From JAJKIV01 sp036509075 (lineage in GTDB: Bacteria > Gemmatimonadota > Gemmatimonadetes > Gemmatimonadales > Gemmatimonadaceae): DNA of 12,485 nucleotides. Location: positions 1 to 12,485 of the forward strand of contig DATCGG010000517.1 in assembly GCA_036509075.1 (NCBI GenBank), given 5' to 3'. The notes beneath the pieces were generated by a model. That model was not told the DNA's origin. It saw only the letters and a list, made by a program, of their open reading frames with translations, and did no database searches. A program made the position numbers and the translations under genes. Of this stretch, positions 7,768-12,485 are shown piece after piece. Positions within the stretch are counted from its first letter, which is position 1, and each line of letters begins with the position of its first letter.

Positions 7768-7935
7768 TCCAGAAGCTGCAGGTCGGCGGCGATGAGCGAT
7801 ACCAGGGCCGCGTCCGGACCGAGGAATGGACGACGCTGAACGAAAACGCTGGTGAGTGGCGACGTTGCCACCGCACCAGCGTGATCGGCTCGCGGCCCGG
7901 TTCGGATCGCGCTGCGCGGTGTGCGCAGTGCTCTT

Positions 7936-7945
7936 GCGCCTAACG
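7936..7945. repeat. Left inverted copy of the CGTTAGGCGC word
   Basis: GCGCCTAACG here is the exact reverse complement of CGTTAGGCGC at 8500-8509. The two copies bracket the fasciclin gene. This copy supplies its TAG stop codon. Confidence 0.6.
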
Positions 7946-8479
7946 CCCCGCCGGTACCGGAGCGGCCTGTGGCAGCAGGACGGCGTTGATGACGTGGATG
8001 ACGCCGTTGGACGCCTGGACGTCCGCCGTGACGACGTTTATGCCGTTCACGTACACCTTGCCGTCACGTACGACGATGTCGAGGGGCAGTCCGTTCACCG
8101 TCTTCGGCGTGGCGCCGTTGGACTTGACGATGTCGGCGGCCATGACCTTGCCGCTCACGACGTGATACGTGAGGATCGACGTGAGCTTCTCCTTGTCCGC
8201 GAGCAGCGCGTCGATCGTCCCGGCCGGGAGCTTTGCGAACGCGGCGTCAGTCGGCGCGAAAACCGTGAACGGACCCGGGCCGGAGAGGGTCTCGACGAGA
8301 CCCGCCGCCTTCACTGCCGCGACGAGCGTGTTGAAGCTGCCTGCCTCGACGGCGACCTGCACGATGTTCTTCATTGGCTTCTTGTCCTTGGTGGTAGCGT
8401 TTTGCGCCGACGCGACTGCCGGCGCGGTAGAGACGGCGGCCAGAGCGGCGACCATCCAGATCTTGGCGGTGCGGTGCAT
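7940..8479 (-). CDS. Secreted fasciclin (FAS1) domain protein
   Basis: 179 residues from ATG 8479. A Sec signal peptide is clear: HRTAK, a hydrophobic core IWMVAALAAVSTAPAV, and a cleavage site after AVASA (about residue 25). A single FAS1 domain follows (about 37-172) with the H1 motif FTVFAPTDAAFAKLP, the central YH motif TYHVVSGKV and the H2 motif NGVIHVINAVLLP. FAS1 domains mediate adhesion or matrix/polysaccharide contact and occur as small exported proteins in many bacteria. No lipobox or anchor is visible, so it is probably periplasmic or secreted. The ATG at 8485 is less likely because GAGGA would touch it. The DUF378 gene ends 33 nt upstream on the same strand, making a probable two-gene operon controlled from the CarH divergent region. 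Its TAG stop lies inside a CGTTAGGC word. Confidence 0.92.
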   Translation of the reverse strand: MHRTAKIWMVAALAAVSTAPAVASAQNATTKDKKPMKNIVQVAVEAGSFNTLVAAVKAAGLVETLSGPGPFTVFAPTDAAFAKLPAGTIDALLADKEKLTSILTYHVVSGKVMAADIVKSNGATPKTVNGLPLDIVVRDGKVYVNGINVVTADVQASNGVIHVINAVLLPQAAPVPAGR

Positions 8480-8485
8480 TGTCAT

Positions 8486-8490
8486 TCCTC
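8486..8490 (-). promoter_or_regulatory. Ribosome binding site fixing the fasciclin start
   Basis: GAGGA on the minus strand lies 6 nt before ATG 8479 and directly abuts ATG 8485. The spacing supports the downstream ATG. Confidence 0.7.
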
Positions 8491-8499
8491 GAATCGAAA

Positions 8500-8509
8500 C
8501 GTTAGGCGC
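8500..8509. repeat. Right inverted copy of the CGTTAGGCGC word
   Basis: CGTTAGGCGC between the DUF378 stop and the fasciclin start, exact inverse of 7936-7945. It is one of sixteen GTTAGG/CCTAAC words in the window. Confidence 0.6.
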
Positions 8510-8512
8510 GGC

Positions 8513-8740
8513 CTACGCGCGCGCTGAGCGCGCCGGTGCCAGCCACCGCCGCTGAATGCCCTGCCACTGCATGGCCTGGTAGAGCGCCGACAGCCCGACG
8601 AGCACATAGACCGTGCGCCCCAACGGCGACATCGGACCGAATAGCGTTGCAACGAGGTCGATGCCGGCGGCCCCCACGAACCCCCAGTTCAGGCCGCCGA
8701 TCACAAGGAGAACGGCGGCGACTACGTCCAGCTTCTTCAT
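8513..8740 (-). CDS. DUF378 family small membrane protein
   Basis: 75 residues. The start MKKLDVVAAVLLVIGGLNWGFVG matches the DUF378 (YuzA-like) pattern, whose hallmark GGLNWG is at 15-20. Two membrane segments are expected (about 5-27 and 42-57), followed by a short basic tail RRWLAPARSARA. The family's function is unknown. GAGGT (8745-8749, minus strand) is 4 nt before ATG 8740 and partly inside the palindrome CTCGATCGAG (8747-8756). The frame stays open to 8890, but that extension would run across the promoter and has no family similarity. It is the first gene after the minus-strand promoter at 8822-8850 and is followed by the fasciclin gene. The shared intergenic region with the carH-like gene implies co-regulation. 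Confidence 0.88.
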   Translation of the reverse strand: MKKLDVVAAVLLVIGGLNWGFVGAAGIDLVATLFGPMSPLGRTVYVLVGLSALYQAMQWQGIQRRWLAPARSARA

Positions 8741-8821
8741 TGCTACCTCGATCGAGTTGAGTGACTCATTCTCGCGTCCGGCGAGACTCACATGCCCTTT
8801 CTGTCCATGCGTTGTCCAAGT

Positions 8822-8850
8822 AATATCACATAGCAGCCCGGCTATGTCAA
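8822..8850 (-). promoter_or_regulatory. Sigma-70-type promoter for DUF378-fasciclin operon
   Basis: On the minus strand a perfect -35 TTGACA (8850-8845) is followed by a 17-bp spacer and GATATT (8827-8822), 4 of 6 matching TATAAT. Transcription would start near 8815, leaving about 75 nt of leader before the DUF378 ATG. The interval is clearly more AT-rich than the coding DNA on either side. Confidence 0.65.
8828..8847. promoter_or_regulatory. Inverted-repeat operator in the promoter spacer
   Basis: ACATAGC (8828-8834) and GCTATGT (8841-8847) are perfect 7-bp inverted arms around AGCCCG. The dyad fills the spacer of the minus-strand promoter and reaches into its -35. A dyad between -10 and -35 is the classic MerR-family position, and a MerR-type gene lies next door. 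Immediately beside it, GTCAA-GCAT-TTGAC (8846-8859) is a second short inverted repeat joining the -35 boxes of the two divergent promoters, and GTAATTAC (8864-8871) is an 8-bp palindrome. Confidence 0.5.
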
Positions 8851-8854
8851 GCAT

Positions 8855-8901
8855 TTGACCAACGTAATTACTTTGACAAATCATGGACAAGCGACGATCT
8901 T
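8855..8901 (+). promoter_or_regulatory. Tandem candidate promoters for the carH-like gene
   Basis: Two plus-strand -35 boxes lie 18 bp apart: TTGACC (8855-8860) and a perfect TTGACA (8873-8878). The first pairs with AATCAT (8879-8884, 18-bp spacer, 4 of 6). The second pairs with GATCTT (8896-8901, 17-bp spacer, 3 of 6), which would put the start of transcription at or within a base of ATG 8909, giving a leaderless message. This fits the lack of any Shine-Dalgarno before that ATG. Confidence 0.45.
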
Positions 8902-8908
8902 CATCATC

Positions 8909-9880
8909 ATGGAAGACTCAACCCCCAAACACCCCATCGCCGTAGCATCCGAGCGAACCGGACTCTCCCAAGACATCCTCCGGATCTGGGAACGCCGCTA
9001 CCAGGCGGTCGAGCCCACCCGAGGCTCCGGCGGCCACCGCACCTACTCCGACGCCGACATCGCTCGCCTTCGCCTCCTGCACGCGGTCACGTCCGCCGGT
9101 CGCAGCATCGGACAGGTCGCTCGCCTCTCCACCAGCGAGCTCACCCGGATGGCCCAGGAGGACTACGCCGCACGCGCCGAGCGTGAGATCGGCAGCGGTG
9201 CATCGGAGTCTCGAGATGCCGGGTCTCACACCGCCGCCCATATCGTCGAGCTGGCGCTCGAGTCGACCGCGCGACTCGATACCCCGGACCTCGAGCACAG
9301 CCTGCGACGCGCGATCGCTCAGTTGGGGATCACGTCATTCATTGAAGACGTCGCGTCACCGATCCTGCGGCGCATCGGCGAGGAATGGTACGCGGGGCGT
9401 CTGACCATCGCCCACGAGCATCTCGCCTCATCCACCATCCACGACATCGTGGCCGAGTCGATGCGAGCGATCGGGCGCGGAACCGGTGATGCGAGGGTAT
9501 TGGTGGCCACGCCCACCGGCGAGCGCCATGCGATCGGCGCGGCCCTTGTCGGCGCCACCGCGGCGAGCGAGGGGTGGCGGGTGGTCTACCTCGGTACCGA
9601 TTTGCCGGCCAGCGACATTGCCGCCGCCGCGATCGCGACCAAAGCGCGGGTCATCGCGATGAGTGTCACCTACGTCCAGGACCCCGGGCGCACGCTGGGC
9701 GAGCTCAGAACCCTTCGCGCCCTGATCCCACCGTCCATTTCCATCATCGTGGGCGGAGCTGGCGTTGCGGAAATGGAGAATGACCTCCGGCAGCTCGGGA
9801 TTCGAGTCGGCGCGAGCCTGCGCGATCTGCGTGACGCACTGGCCACCGCGAATCACCCGATCGACAGGAACGCGGCGTGA
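8909..9880 (+). CDS. carH: CarH/LitR-type B12-binding MerR-family photoreceptor regulator
   Basis: 323 residues from ATG 8909. The N-terminal MerR winged helix (about 9-80) has DILRIWERRYQAVEPTR and GGHRTYSDADIARLRLL. The middle four-helix cobalamin-binding cap (about 108-190) has Trp160 and Glu170-His171 in EEWYAGRLTIAHEHLASS; these match W131 and E141-H142 of Thermus CarH in identity and spacing. The Rossmann-like B12 domain (about 194-315) has GERHAIG with the lower-ligand His207. By family knowledge such proteins bind adenosylcobalamin in the dark, form tetramers on operators and repress, and let go when light breaks the Co-C bond. No Shine-Dalgarno is visible. The alternative TTG start at 8855 would place coding sequence over the -35 boxes. 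The stop overlaps the GTG of the next gene by 4 nt, so the two are co-translated. Likely autoregulated, and controlling the divergent DUF378-fasciclin operon. Confidence 0.88.
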   Translation: MEDSTPKHPIAVASERTGLSQDILRIWERRYQAVEPTRGSGGHRTYSDADIARLRLLHAVTSAGRSIGQVARLSTSELTRMAQEDYAARAEREIGSGASESRDAGSHTAAHIVELALESTARLDTPDLEHSLRRAIAQLGITSFIEDVASPILRRIGEEWYAGRLTIAHEHLASSTIHDIVAESMRAIGRGTGDARVLVATPTGERHAIGAALVGATAASEGWRVVYLGTDLPASDIAAAAIATKARVIAMSVTYVQDPGRTLGELRTLRALIPPSISIIVGGAGVAEMENDLRQLGIRVGASLRDLRDALATANHPIDRNAA

Positions 9881-11382
9881 CGCGTCAACCAGTGATACCT
9901 AACGAGCAATCCACGCCGTCGACCACGCCGCCTCCAACGGCGTCGTCCGTCGGCACGCGCCTCATCCTCGTCACCGGCGCCAGCGGCTACGTTGGCGGTC
10001 GGCTCGTCCGAGCACTCGACAAACGCGGCGAGCGAATCCGATGTCTCGCCCGCCGCCCCCAGGAGGTCGCGGCCCGCGTGTCCCCCGGCATCGAGGTCGT
10101 CGGCGGGGACGTGCTCGATGCACCCTCGCTCGAGCGTGCGCTCGAGAACGTGGACACGGCGTTCTACCTGGTGCACGGGATGGGCTCACGGAGCGACTTT
10201 CGAGACCAGGATCGATGTGGTGCGACGAACTTCGCGCTCGCGGCTCGCGCGGCCGGAGTGCGCCGCATCGTCTATCTCGGCGGCCTCGGCACGGCGACGG
10301 ATCTCTCCCCGCACCTCGCCAGCCGGCACGAAGTCGGGCGGATTCTCCGCGCCTCCGGCGTCCCGACCATCGAGCTCCGTGCGTCCATCATTCTCGGATC
10401 GGGGAGCCTGTCGTTCGAGATGGTTCGTGCGCTCGTCGAGCGGCTGCCGGTGCTCGTGACACCGCGATGGGTACGCCAGCTCACGCAGCCGATTGCGATC
10501 GAGGATGTGATTGCCTACCTCGTCGCTTCGTCCGATGCCGAGGTGGTCGGCAGCGAAGTCGTCGAGATCGGCGGACCCGATCAGGTCGCGTATCTCGATC
10601 TGATCCGCGAGCACGCACGACAGCGTGGGCTCAAGCGTCTCATCATCCGCGTCCCCGTGCTCACCCCGTGGCTGTCGAGCCTCTGGCTCGGACTCGTGAC
10701 GCCGGTGTACGCGCGTGTGGGCCGCAAGTTGATCGACAGCCTGCGCAACGAAACGGTCGTGACGTCGTCGCGCGCTCGCGAGCTGTTCCCGACCATCCGG
10801 CCGCGCGTCATGCGTGAAGCACTCGAGCGCGCACGCGCGAACGAGGACCGCGAGCTGGCGGAGACGCGGTGGTCGGACGCGCGCTCGTCGGTCGGCGCGG
10901 CGCCGTGGGGCGGAGCGCATTCCGGATCGAGGCTCGTCGACTCGCGCGCGTTAGGGGTCGCCGCGACGTCGCACGCGTCGTTCGCGGCGATCACGCGCAT
11001 CGGCGGTGACGTGGGCTGGTACTACGCGAACTGGCTCTGGCGGCTTCGTGGCGCGCTCGACCTCGTCGTCGGCGGGGCAGGCATGCGGCGCTCTCGTCGC
11101 GACCCGACCGCATTGCTCCCCGGCGATCCGCTCGACTTCTGGCGCGTCGAGGCCGTCGAGGGAGACCGGCTCGTGCGGCTGCGGGCGGAGATGAAAGTGC
11201 CGGGGAGAGCGTGGCTCCAGTTCGAGGTGCACGGTGAGGGCGACCGCAGCGTCATCCGGCAGACGGCCCTGTTCGAGCCGCGCGGGCTGGCCGGGTTAGC
11301 GTACTGGTACGCGTTGTTTCCGCTCCACAGCCTGATCTTCGCCGGCATGCTGCGCGGGATCGCGACGGAGGCGGAGCGTTAG
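9877..11382 (+). CDS. SDR-family NAD(P)-binding protein fused to DUF2867
   Basis: 501 residues. The N-terminal half is an extended/atypical short-chain dehydrogenase of the NmrA/NDUFA9-like kind: glycine motif VTGASGYVGG (32-41), CLARRP after β2, GGDVLDAPSLERAL, YLVHGMGS, and IVYLGGLG. The usual YxxxK pair is not evident; SRHEVGRILR sits about where it would be, as in atypical SDRs. The C-terminal part (about 375-495) is DUF2867: DVGWYYANWLWRLRGALD, LPGDPLDFWRVEAVE, and the hydrophobic end YWYALFPLHSLIFAGML. This fusion is common in bacteria and has no firmly assigned reaction. The first ~25 residues are Pro/Thr/Ser-rich. GTG start, chosen because GTGA overlaps the carH-like stop (9877-9880); the coupling suggests a role in the light/B12 response. 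The TAG stop sits in a CGTTAGGC word. Confidence 0.87.
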   Translation: MTRQPVIPNEQSTPSTTPPPTASSVGTRLILVTGASGYVGGRLVRALDKRGERIRCLARRPQEVAARVSPGIEVVGGDVLDAPSLERALENVDTAFYLVHGMGSRSDFRDQDRCGATNFALAARAAGVRRIVYLGGLGTATDLSPHLASRHEVGRILRASGVPTIELRASIILGSGSLSFEMVRALVERLPVLVTPRWVRQLTQPIAIEDVIAYLVASSDAEVVGSEVVEIGGPDQVAYLDLIREHARQRGLKRLIIRVPVLTPWLSSLWLGLVTPVYARVGRKLIDSLRNETVVTSSRARELFPTIRPRVMREALERARANEDRELAETRWSDARSSVGAAPWGGAHSGSRLVDSRALGVAATSHASFAAITRIGGDVGWYYANWLWRLRGALDLVVGGAGMRRSRRDPTALLPGDPLDFWRVEAVEGDRLVRLRAEMKVPGRAWLQFEVHGEGDRSVIRQTALFEPRGLAGLAYWYALFPLHSLIFAGMLRGIATEAER

Positions 11383-11444
11383 GCTTGTACGCGCGACCGA
11401 TGGCGACGTAAGCAGATGGGCCCGGGAGGTCGTTAGGGCAGTCA

Positions 11445-11473
11445 TTGCCATCCGCAGGCTGATGTGTTAGGTT
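11445..11473 (+). promoter_or_regulatory. Candidate promoter for a small RNA or csp leader
   Basis: TTGCCA (11445-11450, 5 of 6) is followed by 17 bp and TAGGTT (11468-11473), which keeps the three most conserved -10 bases (TANNNT). Transcription would start near 11480, just before the region that ends at the strong terminator. The -10 overlaps a GTTAGG word. Confidence 0.4.
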
Positions 11474-11479
11474 GTACAA

Positions 11480-11555
11480 GCAGCCGGTGCGCATACCGCG
11501 CGTCGAGAGATCCAGAGACAGCTCAGAGGCCCGAGCGTTTTGCTCGGGCCTTTTC
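11480..11555 (+). ncRNA. Candidate ~75-nt small RNA or attenuated csp leader
   Basis: The stretch between the predicted start and the intrinsic terminator has no open frame with a ribosome site. It is unlike any tRNA or named small RNA I can recognise. It could be a free-standing short RNA, or an attenuator ahead of the cold-shock gene. The whole 315-nt interval 11383-11697 contains this, the promoter, the terminator and the csp leader, and no protein gene that I can support. Confidence 0.3.
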
Positions 11556-11560
11556 TATTT
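11527..11560 (+). terminator. Strong intrinsic terminator
   Basis: AGGCCCGAGC (11527-11536) and GCTCGGGCCT (11542-11551) form a perfect 10-bp stem with a GTTTT loop, followed by TTTTCTATTT. It lies 145 nt after the SDR-DUF2867 stop and 138 nt before the csp ATG. Confidence 0.88.
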
Positions 11561-11587
11561 GTCTCATGGCTGCACGCCACCGGTAAT
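11559..11587 (+). promoter_or_regulatory. Weak candidate promoter for the cold-shock gene
   Basis: TTGTCT (11559-11564) and GGTAAT (11582-11587), each 4 of 6, are 17 bp apart, directly after the terminator. It would give a leader of about 100 nt, in keeping with the long leaders of csp genes. Confidence 0.25.
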
Positions 11588-11612
11588 CGTCGGTCGCGGG
11601 AACTCAGTCATC

Positions 11613-11635
11613 GTGCGATCGATAACCGATCGCAC
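11613..11635 (+). promoter_or_regulatory. Hairpin in the csp 5' leader
   Basis: GTGCGATCG (11613-11621) and CGATCGCAC (11627-11635) form a perfect 9-bp stem with loop ATAAC. Further on, TCCGGCC is repeated directly with a 10-nt period (11649-11655, 11659-11665). Both lie between the terminator and the csp ribosome site, so they may be a temperature-responsive leader structure or a protein-binding dyad. Confidence 0.45.
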
Positions 11636-11697
11636 AGCAGTCGGAACCTCCGGCCAAGTCCGGCCTTCGACCGCGATTACATCAAAGGAGTTCGACC

Positions 11698-11910
11698 ATG
11701 CGTTCCACCGGCACAGTGAAGTGGTTCAACGACGACAAGGGCTTCGGGTTCATCACGCCCGAGGACGGCGCGAAGGACCTGTTCGTCCATCATTCAGCGA
11801 TTCAGGGCAGCGGCTTCAAGTCGCTCGCCGAAGGCGATCGTGTCGAGTTCGACGCGGTGCAGGGCCAGAAGGGCCCGGCAGCCGAGAACGTCGCGAAGAT
11901 CGGGCGCTAG
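11698..11910 (+). CDS. cspA: CspA-family cold-shock protein
   Basis: 70 residues, the exact usual size: a single five-stranded cold-shock domain that binds single-stranded RNA/DNA and acts as an RNA chaperone or antiterminator in the cytoplasm. RNP1 is KGFGFI (14-19) and RNP2 is LFVHHS (28-33); the aromatic nucleic-acid-binding face (Trp9, Phe10, Phe16, Phe18, Phe29, His31) is intact. It ends QKGPAAENVAKIGR like typical members. AAAGGAG (11684-11690) is 7 nt before ATG 11698, the best ribosome site in the window. It appears to be a single-gene unit between the terminator at 11527-11560 and the hairpin at 11930-11969. Whether it is cold-induced or constitutive cannot be read from sequence. Confidence 0.97.
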   Translation: MRSTGTVKWFNDDKGFGFITPEDGAKDLFVHHSAIQGSGFKSLAEGDRVEFDAVQGQKGPAAENVAKIGR

Positions 11911-11929
11911 GTCCGAGCCACTCGCTGTG

Positions 11930-11969
11930 GACATACCCCGCACGGCCACCAGGCCGTGCGGGGTATGTC
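11930..11969. terminator. Perfect 18-bp stem-loop after cspA, no U tract
   Basis: The 18 bases 11930-11947 (beginning GACATACCCC) are exactly complementary to 11952-11969 (ending GGGGTATGTC), with loop ACCA. It starts 19 nt after the cspA stop. No T run follows on either side, so it may be a U-less terminator, a transcript-stabilising hairpin, or a DNA-level dyad. Confidence 0.6.
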
Positions 11970-12005
11970 GCATCTGGGACACTCCGGTAGCGAACGGCGA
12001 CAGCT

Positions 12006-12024
12006 CCGATCTGCCCCGATCTGC
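12006..12024. repeat. 9-bp tandem direct repeat
   Basis: CCGATCTGC occurs at 12006-12014 and 12016-12024, one base apart (10-bp period, so on the same helix face), about 96 nt before the permease start. It may be a protein-binding site upstream of that gene, or chance. Nothing else is recognisable in 11970-12119. Confidence 0.35.
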
Positions 12025-12119
12025 ACAACGAGCTGAACGACATTATGCGGGTGTTGGGGAAACCAGCCCCGAGGCCGGGCCGTAGGCCGAGGGTACCGCC
12101 TACCACTCCGCGAGCCCTC

Positions 12120-12485
12120 ATGTCTGTTTCGTCCGTCGTCCGACCGGCTTGGCGATCACTGCGCCGCAGCCCCGCCTTCACCGTCACCGCTTCGCTGACG
12201 CTCGTCATTGGCATCGGCGCGGCAGTGGCGATCTTCGCCCTCGTGAACGGCGTATTGCTGCGCCCACTGCCATACGGTGACCCCGACCGGCTCGTCGTGC
12301 CTTACCACAACATGCAGCTGATCGGGCTGGCCAAGGGAAACCAGACCCAAGGCACGTACTTCACGTACAAGAAGCTCGCGCGGTCTCTGGAGGCGATCGG
12401 CGTATACCAGGCGGGCGCCGTAAACGTATCGGACCCGCGCGGCGGGAGCGAACCGCAGCGCATGGGCTCTGCGTTCGTGACCCAG
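12120..12485 (+). CDS. ADOP/MacB-type ABC permease, N-terminal part (cut by window edge)
   Basis: 122 codons run open to the right edge. The protein starts with WRSLRRSPAFTVTAS, then a membrane segment (about 20-43) and NGVLLRPLPYGDPDRLV, the standard N-terminus of the 'Acidobacterial duplicated orphan permease' (ADOP) branch of the MacB/FtsX-like permeases. It continues into the periplasmic MacB_PCD domain (TYFTYKKLARSLEAIGVYQ). Full members are near 800 residues with two FtsX-like halves and are usually encoded without an adjacent ATPase; they are common in Acidobacteriota and Gemmatimonadota. The cargo is unknown. No Shine-Dalgarno is apparent before ATG 12120; the start is set by the distance to the LRRSPAF motif. 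Confidence 0.88.
   Translation, partial: MSVSSVVRPAWRSLRRSPAFTVTASLTLVIGIGAAVAIFALVNGVLLRPLPYGDPDRLVVPYHNMQLIGLAKGNQTQGTYFTYKKLARSLEAIGVYQAGAVNVSDPRGGSEPQRMGSAFVTQ

Noticed and set aside
7389..7943. 184-residue plus-strand open frame opposite UPF0178 and the spacer
   Set aside because: Antisense to UPF0178 for half its length, Ser/Arg/Ala-rich shadow composition, no ribosome site or family similarity.
7856..8527. 223-residue plus-strand open frame opposite the fasciclin gene
   Set aside because: It is the antisense of a clear FAS1 gene, has biased Arg/Asp/Val-rich composition, and no recognisable domain.
8741..8890. N-terminal extension of the DUF378 frame to 8890
   Set aside because: It would cover the minus-strand promoter and part of the divergent one; DUF378 proteins start at MKKLD-type sequences with the ribosome site seen before 8740.
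8855..8908. TTG start for the carH-like gene
   Set aside because: The TTG is itself part of a -35 box, and the extra 18 residues precede the MerR domain without family similarity.
82..11471. CGTTAGGC words as integron attC core sites (GTTRRRY with RYYYAAC)
   Set aside because: The word fits the attC core consensus, but no pair of inverted cores 55-150 bp apart with the inner arms of an attC is present, most copies are inside conserved genes, and there is no integrase in the window.

Overview
The window is GC-rich (roughly two-thirds G+C by eye) and densely coded. It carries family combinations typical of Gemmatimonadota, with Acidobacteriota as the next possibility: a PknB-type kinase fused to a TolB-like domain and TPR repeats, an ADOP/MacB-type orphan permease, and a form II CO-dehydrogenase-like gene set. 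The phylum is inferred from gene content; no rRNA or other marker is present.

Layout. Bases 2-124 hold the C-terminus of an upstream gene. A hairpin with a short T run (219-244) follows, then a small SnoaL/NTF2-like protein (259-675) and a 786-residue membrane Ser/Thr kinase (753-3113). Next is a tight three-gene molybdenum hydroxylase operon in the order small (2Fe-2S), large (Mo), medium (FAD) (3219-7147). Its large subunit has the AYRGAGR motif of form II CoxL. On the minus strand lie a UPF0178 protein (7202-7660), a broken kinase N-terminus just upstream of it (7666-7767), a secreted fasciclin-domain protein (7940-8479) and a small DUF378 membrane protein (8513-8740). Reading the other way from the same AT-rich regulatory interval is a CarH/LitR-type MerR regulator with the cobalamin-binding residues of B12 photoreceptors (8909-9880). 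It overlaps by 4 nt a fused SDR-DUF2867 protein (9877-11382). A 315-nt interval (11383-11697) holds a candidate promoter, a strong intrinsic terminator that could bound a ~75-nt RNA, and the structured leader of a cold-shock protein (11698-11910). After a perfect 18-bp hairpin (11930-11969), the window ends inside an ADOP-type permease (12120 to edge).

How the genes may work together. The most interesting unit is the CarH-centred one. A probable B12/light-responsive repressor sits divergently from a DUF378-fasciclin operon. The minus-strand promoter (TTGACA, 17 bp, GATATT) has a perfect inverted repeat filling its spacer, and the regulator's own promoter region has tandem TTGAC elements and an apparently leaderless start. 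This suggests a light- or cobalamin-controlled envelope/adhesion module, which is an inference from layout and motifs. The second notable signal is the word CGTTAGGC, scattered through genes and spacers on both strands far more often than base composition predicts and forcing rare codons (TTA, AGG, CTA) where it occurs.
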